64,000 nucleotides of DNA from Spirodela intermedia (GCA_902729315.2 LR746271.1:2626001-2690000), one strand, 5' to 3'. Shown: positions 33,830-46,768, counted from the first letter of the stretch. Notes: generated by a model not told the origin, from the letters alone. Translations and numbers: made by a program.

Positions 33830-34700
33830 ATGTATCCTAAAGGAAGTATAGGTCAAACTAATAATAATCTCATTGCCATGAAAAATTATTACATCCCTGA
33901 TTCATACAAACGAGCACCCAATATTATAGTCCCATTAGCACCCACTATTAAATTTGAAATAAATTCAAGAATTTTCCTAATTTTCATAGATTACCTTTAG
34001 AGGAACCTCATTAGCATTCAAAAAAATATCATATGATATGTGATTTAGTTAATCTCTCTCAAGTTACACTATAAATTATTAAGATCAAATTATTTCCTCA
34101 TACACTTAGGGACAAGATTAGTTATTAACTATCCATATTAGATAGAGAATTTACTAGTTAGAAAGACATAGAACAGGTCTTTCTTCAAAAAATTTATCTT
34201 TTAGGAAAAACTCAAAATATGAGAAAACATATATAGAGTTTTGCTCAAAGGTCAGGAGAAACTTTGCATTAGACATGGGAAAAATTCAAAGATTTACTTA
34301 GAAAATGTCCTCATCATGCTATACCTAATTGGTAGCTCAATATAATTTTTTATGATAGATTATTAGGATAACACAGAAATATAGTTGATTCTATATGTAG
34401 AGGAGTTTTTATGGAGAAAACTCTTGATGAAATTTACACCTTTTATGAGAATTTAAGTGAAAATTCTAAATATCAAACCTCTTTTGAGTTATATGACAAA
34501 GATGAGAAGAGAGGAATTTATGAATTGTATCATGATGATAATTCTAATTAAAGAAATGAGGTTAATCAGATTAATCAAAGATTAAAAAAACTTAATTTAC
34601 TTATTAAAAATATTAAAAAGCCTTCTAACCTTCAATTGAATGCATATAGTGCTTGTCTTTTGTATGGTGAAAATAATTATTGTGAATTTCAATAATATAT
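33830..34700 (+). pseudogene. Decayed Athila-type Gag of element 2
   Basis: ATG at 33830 opens MYPKGS, with the same following words as element 1 (NNN-IAMKNYYIPDSY, then FEINSRIF). Further on, across stops, come KFKDLLRKCPHH, a match to the family's FK-LLR-CPHHG block, then VDSICRGVFMEKTLDEIYTF. A trace of the zinc knuckle (ACLLYGENNYCEFQ) is near 34650. Stops and frameshifts show that it is inactive. Compared with element 1, some family residues are better kept (CPHH) and others worse. Confidence 0.75.
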
Positions 34701-35162
34701 TCAATCATTTTAGCCTAGGCAATAGTAAGTGTAAGTACCCCACGATTTTAGTAAAAATAAGAAATATTTTTTAATTCTTATAATTCTAAATGGGAGAATA
34801 TTTTTTTGTGGAGAGACCCAAATAATATTCAAAATCAAGAAGCACTTAGACTCAATTTAAATTCTAAATTTCATCCAAAATAGGAACACAGATTTCAAAA
34901 AAATCAGCGCTCTCAAAATCAACCTAATTTTATGGATATGATGTAGCAAATGAGCCAAATGATCCAGCAAACAATGAAACAAATGATGTTGCAACAAAAA
35001 TAATTTATAGAGGCTGTTGAGAATAAGGGAGAAGAGGAACAGCCACCTAATTAGCCCATAGAAAATTCAAAAATTGTCTAACAATAGGATTTCAACAAGG
35101 AGAGTCTAGCAAGATAGATTTAAGAAAAAACTCATGAAATAAAAATGTTAGGACAATTAATA

Positions 35163-35990
35163 CATTGAGTGAGAATATTTTTATTGATCCTTATTCCTAA
35201 TTATTAGAGAAAATAGATGAGTCATTAGAAGTAAATGAGAATATTAAGACTGAAAATGTAGTAGCAAAAAAATTGAATAAAATTATTTATTGTTCACAAT
35301 TGATGAATAAATATAGTGAGAATGATGAGGAGAAGAAACCCTTAGATGAAGAAACAACAGCTGATCATGAAAGAATTATTCAAATTTTAATAGAAGAAAG
35401 TAAGGACAAAAATAATGAAAAACATATTTCAAGTGAGGAAAAATTAGTTGATTTGGGAGATGTAGGAGACGAAATTAATAAATCTAATGAGAATTTTACA
35501 GCATGAATATTGATAGTGAGGATGATGATGCATATCATATATTGAAATTAGAAGACAACTCTTGGGAAGATGAAGAATTTGATAATTTGAGAAACAAAAA
35601 GCTAGAAAAAGAGTTGATTCAATTAATGAGAAGAAACAAAAAGAATAAATATGAATATAGAGATAACCTTGGACGAGAAAATTTAAATTTTAATGAATTC
35701 ATTAGATCTGATATTAAAGTAGACAATTCTTTCATCCTTCAAAACCCACAGCCTATTAGAATTATGTCTAAGCTTGAAATATTTCACTCCTCACAAATTG
35801 AACAAATATGTAGAGAAGATAAAATAGAGTAAGAGAAGATTATGAAGATTAAAGAATATATTATGAAATAAGTAAGTGAAAGAATTAGAGATATCAATTT
35901 AGATTGAGTAATAGTTAATTTGCAAATTATATGGTGTGATCACATTTTATGGTCTATTAATAGAAAATATTTACTAATGAATGAGAGTCG
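35163..35990 (+). pseudogene. Acidic second ORF of element 2, unknown function
   Basis: This is the better preserved copy of the second frame. It is open from 35273 to 35506 and from 35503 to 35832, overlapping at an ATGA. Element 1 reads straight through the same point with one more base, so the split is a one-base frameshift and not two genes. The protein is rich in Asp, Glu, Lys and Asn, with DSEDDDAYHILKLED and SFILQNPQPIRIMSK shared with element 1. Past a stop, weaker similarity runs on to about 35990 (INRKYLLMNESRTKSDKNEK). No known domain was recognised. Confidence 0.6.
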
Positions 35991-36545
35991 TACAAAATCG
36001 GATAAAAATGAGAAAAGGTTCTTTTCAAAATAGAAATATTATTCTTGAGAAAACTTTGTTAATTTTCATTTTATTTTGGCTGAAAGTATGTCAAGGTATA
36101 TACATGAAGCACATGAATTTATGCTAAATCTGAAAAAAAACAATCATAAAACTTATCTTGGGATACAAATATATTTTGATGGTCATAGATCATCTTATAT
36201 GATCTAAGAGTTGTCCGATTGAAGACATTAAATTTAGCGCTGCATTAGACACAACCCATGATTTTTATTTTATTCTATTTTTTTAAGTTTTGCCTTTCTT
36301 AGAATTTCGCAGTATTTGTTTCTACATTTGTTTTTTGTTTTTTTTTCTCGAAAAAGTGTAGGAGGAGTATAAGATGAAGTGAAAACTCAAAAATGAGGTA
36401 GAGGTGATGTCTTTCTGAACTTTATCCTTTATGACAATATTTTTAGTGCTTAACTTTGCATATATGCACGCTTCACTTGAAAATTATATTTTATGTATAT
36501 TATATTCCGATTTTTCTGTGTCATTGAGGACAATGTCATTTTTAA

Positions 36546-36556
36546 GTTGGAGGGTG
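36546..36556 (+). other. G-rich tract resembling a polypurine tract, element 2
   Basis: GTTGGAGGGTG follows TCATTGAGGACAATGTC, as in element 1 at 21759. The sequence after it is shared with element 1 and is not the LTR start, so a 3' untranslated stretch of about 600 bases precedes the recognisable LTR. Confidence 0.45.
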
Positions 36557-37167
36557 AATTATTAAGCCTTAATTTATACTATTGGATGATTAAGAACATG
36601 TGTTTGCATTTGTTTTCATGCTCACCTAGAAAAATAATTAAAAAATTTGAAAAAAATACAGCATCTATTTTCTGATTTTTTGTCAAAAAATAATAATAGA
36701 GCAATGTGAAACATCTAGATGAAGAGTACACATAGAAGATGTGAGACATCATTCTTATTATCAAAATTTGTCTACAGAAAAAGCTACTTATCTACTATAT
36801 ATATTTAAAAAAGAAAAAATATAGCATAAACTTCAAAAATGAAGTCATGGAAAAAAAGAAATGTAGGATCAATATTATTCTTAGATGAGTATTACTAATT
36901 GAATCATCTTGTGAATTATATCTATGAGTGAAGAAGTGATGAAGATGTGAGTAGAAGTGAACTCTAGATTGTTACTCTAAGGAGTACTTAAATATTTAAG
37001 TGCTTGACATTATTCTTAATACTTAATATAAGAGTCTAAAGTATCTAAAGGTGCATCACTTTTAATTGTAGTTTTTTTATACATTGAAAAATGATGTTTT
37101 GAATCCTACCAAAGTCAAAACTCGTGCATCACTTTATAAGGTGCATCACTTTATAATTGTATTTCAA

Positions 37168-38284
37168 TCTCTCTCATATAGGCAAACAATCAATGTGGGT
37201 TGGAATCCTATTAAAGCCAAAACCCGTATTTTTATTTAATTAAATCACGACTTTCCCACAGATCACTAGTGAATGATTCAACTACTAGAATTACTTGATT
37301 ATTAGTAAAAATCTCGTCGACGCCATTCGTGAAGCATTGTTACTAAAATTACTAAAAGATTCACGATAAAAAGATCACGAATCTATTGAGTAAATGATCT
37401 TTGATTGATTAACGAACAAGTTGTCATCAGGAAGAAGACGATCTACCAAGAGACAAGTCACCATCTCTTGAGAGCGTACCGAATGCGATGAAGAGCCTCC
37501 TCTTGCTGCACAGACTTGAGGATGAAGCTCCCTGACATGCGTTTCACCTCCATCCAGCTCTTCTATGTCAGGTGGCAGCCGCTAAAAAGCCGCAAAGTCA
37601 TCATTTTTTTACTTCGGTGGGTGACAGCTAATAGAGATCATTCGACAACTTATTTCATCGATCTCTAGACTTCACAAGAAGATCTAGAGATTGTTTACAT
37701 TGTCCTTACATGACAATCTTTCTGAATGCTCAAGATTTTGATGCATCATTAACGCATCACCGTCGTAATGCCGGAACTCTATTTTTCTACTTTCAACTTA
37801 AACTTTACTTTATTTAATGATAATTTGTGTGATTTAAATCTACCAAACTATTCTTCATTCAATGATGATTCTATCAGCTTTTAGAGATCTTAATATGATT
37901 AATTAAATTATCTATAATCGCTTACGTAAGAATCACCAAATGAAACTCTATTTCTGCCCAATTCATATTCATCAAGTGGTGACCTCATCTTGATGTCCGC
38001 ACCCTTATTTCTCTTTTTCGTGAATTTTACATATTTTTTGTTTTTATTTTTTAATCTAAAATTTATAAAAAATCAATTTTTTGAGAATTTTTTTTAAAAA
38101 TTACATGTTATTATATTACATTTCTATGATTGACCTCAAAAATTACCACTATTTTTAGAACTTTTCTTAAATTATAATTGATATATTTGTTCAAAAATAC
38201 TTTTAAATATCTAAAAATTAATATTTTCTAATTTTATAAATTTTAAATTTATGTGATTTATTACACAACGACTAAGTCACGTCA
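37168..38284 (+). mobile_element. 3' LTR of element 2, 5' part missing
   Basis: Similarity to the LTR of element 1 begins around CAATCTCTCTCATAT (compare 17375) and runs through GGTTGGAATCC (B-box-like, 37199), the GC-poor middle, and the terminus ACGACTAAGTCACGTCA ending at 38284. The first 500-600 bases of a full LTR are not recognisable. Many C-to-T and G-to-A changes relative to the copy at 25099 show age. The five bases after it are GAGAT; no matching duplication was found. Confidence 0.75.
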
Positions 38285-38500
38285 GAGATAAAATATTAAT
38301 AAATTAAATCAAAATGAAAATTAAATTTTGAAACACCTTCAATCACTCTACCCATCTTCGACTATCACTTAGAGAGAACTTGGCCAAAAATACTTTTAAA
38401 TTCCTTAACTTTCCTGCACTTCCCCATCTCAAAACCTTCCTCCATTTTACTCCAAGCTTCCTTTCGATTGTGGTCCTTAGAAATCTCAACAATTCTGTGA
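38285..38500. other. AT-rich spacer, no gene recognised
   Basis: A short stretch between the 3' LTR of element 2 and a direct repeat. Nothing could be read. Confidence 0.35.
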
Positions 38501-39020
38501 AATGAGGAATTCTTACTTGTTTGTTTCTCTATCTAAAACAAAGTATAAATGTTTACATATACATGGATCAAGTGGCTAAAAATGTTGACATCTTGCTTTG
38601 TTGATTTATGGTGACATGGCCCATAAATCCTTTCACATGTCCTCATGCTGATGTGGCCATGAATCATTGTATTGTTTGCTAATTATTTTGATAATTTCAA
38701 GTTATTGAAGTATTGCTAGAAAATCACTTTTTAAATTTCTTAAAAAAATTATTTTCCAAATTTTAACTTCATGATTAATTTCCAATTAGTTTTAAATATT
38801 TATGAAGGTTATAAACATTTGGATAACCACATTAGTACAAGGATTAAAATAAAAAATATATTCATGTCCTATAAATTACAAAAATTACTAAATTAAACAT
38901 AAATTCATCACATAATTCCCAAATGAGTACTTAATCATTTTCAGTTTAATACCTAGTGTTTTAAATTAATTGATGTGAAAATTAATTTAATTTTATATTA
39001 TTCATTATATAAAATGAGAC
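38501..39020 (+). repeat. Direct repeat, left copy (about 520 bp)
   Basis: This shares order and wording with 40120-40645: AATGAGGAATTCT, CAAAGTATA, TGACATGGCCCATAAAT, TTGCTAATTATTTTGATAA, AACTTCATGATTAATTT and AACATAAATTCATCACATAA. The offset is about 1.62 kb. It may be an old tandem duplication or the two LTRs of a small dead element. Confidence 0.7.
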
Positions 39021-40119
39021 ATCATCACACCCACCAACTTAAATCATGGTTAGTCCTTTATTAATAGATATATAAAATAATCTATGACTGATAGTGATTC
39101 AAAACCCCATATTCTTGTGTAAGATTGGTTTCAAATGATTATACTCAAGTATGTTTCAAATTTTCATAACAAGTGTCAAGGATGAAATCATGGCTCAATT
39201 GTTGCAATACTTCTCAAAGTAGCATTCAAAAAATTTATTTCCCTATCTACACAACTCTAACACCTATAATTACTAAATACCAGCCACAAGATGTTTGGAG
39301 ATTTGTTTTTCACAACTTAAGAATGTCATATAATCTATATTCCTAAATTCTAGATTTTGAAATTTGAAAATTTTTAACCTCTTTGTTTCTATTATTAATA
39401 CTATTAATATTTATGAAAAGTTACTTTTTCCTCATAGTTTTTTTTTATAACAATAGAAGAGTGGATAAGCATTTCCCATATCCAATCACCCGAGCTTTTG
39501 AGCTTTCACTCTAACCTTTTTATTTAATATGTGCAGGTAGGTACCCTTTCCCAAGGGTGTTGTAGTGATGATAGGAAAATGGATAAGCACTTCCCATGTT
39601 TAATCCTTGCTTTTAAGTGATTTCACTCCACCATTTTGTTCACTTTATTTAGTGTAGCCAGATGGGTGACTTCGACTCAGAAGTACCCTAACTAGAAATA
39701 TAAAAAGTTCAGCAAAACTGGAGTTTTCAACAGAATTTCCAACTACTAATATCTAGCATCTATTGAATTATGAAGTGTAAATTTGTGATGTTCCTTTAAT
39801 CTTTGAACTAAGGGATATCAAATTTACATTTAAATCAGAACTCAAATACGAGAAATACCAACTATAGAAGATTTATCCTATGTAATCATGTTCTCACATA
39901 CTTCTAGAATTAAATAAAATAAGAAAACTATAGAAGATTTATCCTATGTAAATCCTAGCTGTTGTTGTCATGTCTCCACATGCAGGAAGACAGCAACAAC
40001 AAGATAGCAAACGGAAGAAGAAGAGGAAGGGGGAGAACACAAAATATGCACAAGTAAAGCAACATTCAAGTTTGGGCTCAACTATCAGTAGGATCACCCC
40101 ATTGATATTTTCCATACAA
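39021..40119. other. Sequence between the direct repeats
   Basis: No gene is visible. It contains two diverged copies of a phrase around GGATAAGCA(T/C)TTCCCAT (39472 and 39581), and a 25-base exact direct repeat starting ACTATAGAAGATTTATCC at 39861-39885 and 39927-39951. Confidence 0.5.
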
Positions 40120-40645
40120 TGAGGAATTCTAACATTCGTTTTAGTGTCCAAAGTATAGTATGAAAATTGGCATATATATGCATGATGTGGATTGAGATCT
40201 TGACCTCTTACCTCATTGACTTATGTTGACATGGCCCATAAATTCCTTCACTTGTCGTACTGATAATGTGGTTAACAATATTGTCTTTTGCTAATTATTT
40301 TGATAACTTTCAAATTGGTAAAATATTATCAAAAAATCAATTCCTAAATTCCTGAAAATCTAAGAAAAATTGATTTCTAAAATTTTAACTTCATGATTAA
40401 TTTTTTGTCAATTTTAAATCTTTCTCAAAGTTATAAACCTTAGATAATCATGGTAGTACGTGGATTAAAAATCAAAAAATTACTCATGCCGCAGAAATTA
40501 TATAAATAACCAAATGAAACATAAATTCATCACATAATTCCCAAACTAGTACTAACACAGTTTTACTTTAATAACTAGTATTTTAAAGTACTTCATGCGA
40601 CAATTAATTTGATTTTATATTATTTATTCTATAAAAATAAGCATT
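40120..40645 (+). repeat. Direct repeat, right copy (about 525 bp)
   Basis: This is the second copy of 38501-39020, diverged by many substitutions and small indels. Confidence 0.7.
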
Positions 40646-41300
40646 ATCAATTTGCTTCAAATATTTGTTACTATTCATCTATTTCTCAAAAAAAAAAAAT
40701 TACCTTATAACATTTTATGAACATCATCAAGTTAAATGTTTATTATGAATGTCATGAATTTATATTTTCTATTCAAAGAGAGTCCTAACTTTTAAACAAC
40801 TAATTTTCCCACAATTTTCTCTTTACAATGTCTTCATTCAACTTTCCAAACTTCAACTAATGAATTATGGTTTCCAATTCATCATAAGCATCTTTGTATC
40901 ATAGTATTCAAGTTTGCATACATGATTTCCAATTTTCTATTTAATATACCATAGTGTAACTTTTCTTAAACCTTCATAGCTGTTTCTCTCATAAAAATAA
41001 TTTATTTTACTCTTCAATATTTAACAGAATTTATTTGTAAGATCTATTAACTAAGAATCTTCATATTAAAGAATACCAAACTATAAGTTAATCTTTACTT
41101 GTAATTAATGATACACCATCATATGTCAACATAAATAAATTTATAAAAAAATGATAATTACTTTAGAATAAGTTTTCTTTCATTAAATAATCTTAAAGGA
41201 ACTCATTAGTTATTAGACCAATTTTTTTCTACTATTTACTAATTAGTATTCCAAACTATAGCCCAGACATATGTAAGCAATTTTGGAAGAACATATTTAG
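40646..41300. other. AT-rich stretch, no gene recognised
   Basis: Very AT-rich with stops in all frames. Nothing could be supported. Confidence 0.35.
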
Positions 41301-42835
41301 TGGCATCGATTAAGGGTCTAATAAGAGTAACATTAAGTCAAGAAGTAACATTTAAGGGTCTACCATAGCACTCTTATATTCCTTCTATTGGGATTAATCC
41401 AACACTAGAATCAAGAAGGAGAGATTGAATTGATTGACTTTTGATCTATACTCTAACTAGGTCACATAGAAGTATCAACTTTATCCTCAAAGTCACAAGT
41501 GTTATGGTGTTCTTAGATTAATAAGTGTAACATTAAGATATTTTTTTATAGTGGCTGAGCTGACTACTTATGTTCACACTTGAAGAGTAATCCCTATTCT
41601 TTGATTCTTCTAAGGTTGATTGTTTGATCATTACTACTAATTAATGAACTCATCTTTCTTAGAATTTCTCTTTAAAATTTTCATCTAGATGCATAGTTTT
41701 AGGTTGTCAATAGTAGATTAACAAATTTGGCTCCCTCAAGTGATTAAGAATGTAATCATGAGTATATCCCAAAAAAAATATGAAATATTTTACAATGTAT
41801 TATTTTGCAAAATATGGAGTTAACAATGGAGTTCACATTTTTTATGAAGAGCATGATGCTTGAAATTTAAGTCTCATTGTCTCTTTCACACAAAGATGTT
41901 GGTAGATGATTGAGGGTGGTGCAACACTATTAGATACTAGAAGAATGTTCATCAACTCAATGCATATGCATAGTTTGAACAGCTAGCATTGACTTCAAGA
42001 TTTCTCTCTAATTTTTTGTTAAAGAGTTCAGTACAAAGTTTGGGGTTGTAGAAAAGATAAGGAAAGGGATTTTCAGCTTTTTATCCATTGGAATATAAAT
42101 TCAACGTTTAGACATAATATTTATAAGTGAATGGCATATAGAAATATTTTCTAATTTTAGTGATCTTCTAACATATATTTTTTCTAAGATATATCAATTT
42201 GAACAAGTGAGTAACCAATGTAATATGTTCATTAAGTGACTTGGATATCCGTAAGTAAAACCAACCAGTGATCATGTTAAGACTTAACGACTATATCATA
42301 TTGGTTCAAATCATTCTTATCAAGATTAAATTATGTGAACCCATAATTGATAGTATATTACTTATCCAATGATTCAACAATAAAAGATGATGTGAATTAC
42401 CTCAAATAAAATGTGATCATCAAGAAGACATCTTAAAATATGATCTCAACTTATAAATCATACCTTTGGTGATTCAGAACATCTATGCTCATTTTTACAA
42501 TACATTTGTTAATACTTAAAAAATCCTGTGGGGTAGCCCAAGTAATTTCAATTTAATCAAGTAATCCAATACTAAAAAAATTTAATATCATACCCATCAT
42601 TATAGATTGAGTAAACCTTCATACCCATATTTTGTTTTATGAAATTTCATTGATTTGATTGCCTTGATTACTTCATTTATCATTGTGATATTTTTTGTAA
42701 ATTTTTACATTTTCTACTATGATGTATAAAGTGATAAGTCTGTCTTCCAATTAATGCTATGTACATTTGCCATCATCAAAACTATGCATTTAATATTCAT
42801 ACACCTTCCCCCTAGTTTAACTTGGTAAAAAAAAT
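41300..42835 (-). mobile_element. Possible minus-strand copia LTR remnant
   Basis: On the minus strand, AACTAGGGGGAAGGTG (about 42825-42810) resembles a copia polypurine tract. It is followed by ATAGTTTTGATGATGGCAAATG, comparable with 5846-5900. Near 41420 the plus strand reads AAGAAGGAGAGATTGAATTG, a word often found inside such LTRs. Boundaries and target duplication were not found, and the right-hand internal part is not recognisable. Confidence 0.35.
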
Positions 42836-44429
42836 TAAATGTGACATATCAAGATGGAGTCCTTTTACAAGCAAAACTAAGATAATTCTAATTTTAAAGT
42901 ATTACCTATAAAATTTTAAGTTCTTAAAGGAAAGATTAAAACTATGTATAGGTAGATTCAAGCAATGTTTGTTTTAAAACTAGAAAAAAAAGATAATTCC
43001 TTTGTTTAGCAATAGATATTTATTATGTATAAGTAAAAAAAATCTCAAAGGAAATAAATAGATAACTTATTTGATCAAATTATTAAACTAAAATACATGA
43101 ATTAAAATTATTGTGAATTAAATGTGATGGTGCTTTTTACACAAAATTCTTGCCTAAGTTTAAATCATACCTTGTAAATAGAGAATCAAGTAAAATATTA
43201 TAATTATGTTATTAAAATGAAACCTTAAATTTTCAGAAATATTATTTGAATAAAATACTGTAATCTTTTTTGCAAGTGATAATGATAGTTATGATTTACT
43301 GAAAATGTAGAGCAATGCAATTCTAGTTCTTGTAAGTTAGCTGCATACACATTATTGATTACCTATGAAATACAATTATTTCATCTGTTATTTTTTCAAT
43401 AATGTGGCAAGTAGTACATTCAAACACAACTTTCTTTGTTCAAATAGGACACTAATCCTAAATGAATTATCATTGCCAATTTTTTCCGAGATTCACTAAG
43501 TAAGAATACTAGTTTGGAATACCTTTCTTATTTTCCAAAATACGTATACTGTTGTCCCCTTTTTTTATCATGCTGAGAAGATTTTGCATAGATCAAATAT
43601 CTAGGTTACCTATAATCCAAGTCCAACTCACTCAAAAAAGGATCTTATTCTAAATAAAAGAAAGTATATCTTCAATTCAAAAAGTGGAATGTTGTCATTG
43701 ATATTCCTATTGGTTACTTGAAAAAAATTATCCAACATTAAAGTAGAACTAAAATTATTGGGTGGTAGTAAACATGGTTAGCATACCTATTAACGTTATT
43801 CATGCGTGAAGTGACAATCACATGAATGCTGTTTGCAGAAAAATCTAGTACCTCAAATCATGACATAGTCATGATATTTAGATTTGTACATGTTATACTA
43901 CCATTGTTCGTTTTACTAATGTATGTTGTTCTAACTGTTCTATTACTTCGACACTCTAAGTGTTAACCAATATCTAATTCAAAGTTCTCTTATATTGTCA
44001 AAGCATTATTAAGCATACTGATATTGACTGTCATTTGTTTGAAAAAAAGTTTTCGCCAATATTTTTTGCGCACCCTACATTCCTGGTCATAATCCACTTT
44101 CCCATTGTTTATTATGAGATTTGACTTCATTAGAGTTTAATGCTGATGTATCAACGCTGGACATGCTTGTTTCAACTTGAAATGGGTTAGTTGAAATATA
44201 AGCCAAGATTGCCTATTTTATTGTAAATTATACATTCTATAAAAATAAAGGAGGCTACGATATAGGAAAACTGATTCTGGCCTAGATCTACAAACCGTTT
44301 CCCAGACGTTCTTTCTACCGTATTTCTATACTTGAATAAGTTTCTAAGAAAATAATAACATTAACATATAAAAATATTAAGATAGCGATTATCTATTCCC
44401 AGAAATTTATTTTAATAGTCCCCCTGCCA
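42836..44429. other. AT-rich stretch, no gene recognised
   Basis: About 1.6 kb with no ORF, motif or repeat that can be named. Confidence 0.35.
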
Positions 44430-46122
44430 TCAGTCTGTGAGATCGGGTTGTAATGGTATTGACGGTGGGGATCGCGTTGGTATTGGCGGAGAGGCATTAG
44501 AATAATGGAAGGTATCGCCAAGTCCAACGCTTTGCCAGCTTGGGGGGGCGCATGCGACGGCGAGCACACTCTAAATGCGCAAAAGTGACGGGTGAAGGGG
44601 GAGCAGAAATACCCGCATCCATACGAGGTTGCCCCTCACAAAACAACGCCCGGGGCACCTCCGGGCCAGCGATGCTCCGAACACTAGCCCGCTCGCCGAC
44701 GCGTCCCTCTCCTGTCACATCGGACTGAGCTCTTACGGGTTTGAAGGAGAAGAAATGAAAAGAATAGCGGTGGAAAGCGGGTCAGGTGGGGCCTAAAGAT
44801 TGAGGTGACGACTTTTGAACCTTTACCTCTCTCTATCTCTAAAATACAGAGTTCCTCTCTCTCTCTCTGACCAATTTCTCCCTGGCTCTCTCTCTCAAGG
44901 GTACCACATTCTCCTCTGGGTGGTGCCTGCGCTGGGGGTCCTGCAATGGCAAGGGGCATCTGCGGAAAGTAGCTGACGGCATAGAGCTGCTGCCACCGGC
45001 TTAACCCCACTGGATACTACGGATCCAGTCAACGCCGATGACTGCAGTACCTCGCGACATGAGTTGTGCCCGCAGCTGGTGCCAACTCCCAACGCACCAT
45101 TCTCTCTCTTCTCTCCATTTCTTCTCTCTTATCTGTCTGTTTCTCTCTCTATCTCTCTCTCTCACCCTCTCTCATCCTTGTCCGTCTAAGCCACTGTCTA
45201 CGACTACCCACCTGCGGGGCATGGATATCCGAGACTTTTGAGCTCCTCTCTCGGTCTCCCCTCCCTTGTCTCCTTCTTTTGCATGGGGTGCATCAGAATA
45301 CCCGGACAATTCGCTCTCTCTTCCACCCTCTGCGTTTCTCTCTCTACTGTAATCAGAATCCCACACCAACAGGTGGGGGACACGCGGGTCGCCCTATTTA
45401 ACAATGAACCCCTGACGTTTCTATGTGTTGAGCGCTCAACTCTGTTGATGCCACTGCAGACGAAACTGTGCCCTGGCAACCGGAGTACTGCCGCCCCTCC
45501 CTCCTCCCGGGTTCTCTCCCCTCCTGTGGTGGCTTGCATTCCCGTGAAGCGAAATGATAATCGTTTCTGTAACCACCAGCGACGGAGCTTGCAGAAGGCG
45601 TCTGGCAGCGAAGATCACATCATTATCGTAGGGTTTGTTCGGACCGTAAACGATGGAGATCGCTGTCTAATCACCCGGTTGAATGCCGTCGCCTACGGTC
45701 AGGATCTTCGTGCTTCCGCTTCCCAAACGATGCAGGCTTTCGTGGGTGGGCGTGCAAGGTACTTCATTTACTCCCCACCAATACACAGACTGATAAAGAT
45801 AGAGATAAGGGTAGAATGATATCTTCTTGTCGTAGCTTCCTTGTACGTCTAAACAGGAAAATAGAGCTGCGGGTTGTGGGGAGTCACATCGATATCGGAA
45901 GAGATTCACTGAACAGCCTCCCAGATCGGCTCCCGTTGCCTTGCCTACTTAGACAGTCACTCCGCCTCTGCGAACTAAAATGGAAACCGGCGCCCAGCCT
46001 GGATCCTCAGGCTGGCGTTGTATATCCTCCGAGAGAATGTGTTGCAGAACAGAAGCAAGGAAGGGCAACCTGTAACGGAATCAGCCTTACGGAGCGAGAG
46101 AGGGAAGAGGGGAGCGAGCGAG

Positions 46123-46166
46123 CGAGAGAATGTGTATGAGACAGAGAAGGAGAGGGAGAAAGAGTG

Positions 46167-46205
<39 letters not shown>

Positions 46206-46251
46206 TATAAAGAGAGAGGTGAGAGGACGAGCATCCTGTCCAGGCGTGTAC
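46123..46251 (+). repeat. Duplicated GT/GA-rich block, left copy
   Basis: From GAGAATGTGTATGAGACAG through AGAGTGGGTGTGTG and a GA run to GACGAGCATCCTGTCCAGG. The same ordered text is at 46590-46768. Confidence 0.85.
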
Positions 46252-46589
46252 GCCTAGGACACCAGAATATCGAACCATGAACAAAGAAAAAAGACATGAG
46301 AGAAAAGCATATTCATATTGGCTAGTGATTGTGAGGCCCCAATTCTTGACTGGAAGGGACACCAAATACTCTGCCCTTCCATCCCTTGGATAGATAGAGA
46401 GGGAGGGCAGAGTTTTGGGTTTTTTCATGTTGTCAAACAGTTGAACAATGAAAATAGATGGCGAATGCCTGATCGAATTGATCAGGTCATGTAGGAACAA
46501 GGTTCAAATCTCTCGGTCTGTTAGGATGCCTCAGCTGCATACATCACTGCACTTCCACTTGACACCTATCGTAATGATAAACGGCTCGA

Positions 46590-46631
46590 GAGAATGTGTA
46601 TGAGACAGAGAAGGAGAGGGAGAAAGAGTGG

Positions 46632-46687
<56 letters not shown>

Positions 46688-46768
46688 AAGAGTGTGTGTT
46701 TGTGTGCGTGTGAGAGAGAGATATAAAGAGAGAGGTGAGAGGACGAGCATCCTGTCCAGGCGTGTATA
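46590..46768 (+). repeat. Duplicated GT/GA-rich block, right copy
   Basis: This copy has the same ends as 46123-46251 but is about 50 bases longer, because the GA run is longer and an extra GATAGAAAGAGTGTGTG segment is present. The non-repetitive ends are identical by eye, so the duplication is recent. Confidence 0.85.

Larger units (their letters stand above)
33524..37167 (+). mobile_element. Internal region of gag-only LTR element 2
   Basis: It has the same order as element 1: degraded primer-binding site (33529-33546), gag (33830-34700), Met/Gln-rich linker (about 34930-35005), acidic second frame (35163-35990), a segment with GAAGACATTAAATTTAGCG (about 36220), and a G-rich tract (36546-36556). 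A 3' untranslated stretch follows with words shared with 22440-22900 of element 1. No protease, RT, RNase H or integrase is visible. It is close enough to element 1 for most of the second frame to be aligned by eye. Confidence 0.75.

Noticed and set aside
45238-45819. A 193-codon ORF on the plus strand downstream of TEL
   Set aside because: It has no recognisable domain, other frames on both strands are also open here, and the composition is GC-rich with few stops. It fits a chance frame.
46468-46486. Perfect 7-bp palindrome CCTGATC/GATCAGG as a microRNA or terminator hairpin
   Set aside because: The arms are far too short for a plant microRNA precursor, and such short palindromes occur by chance.
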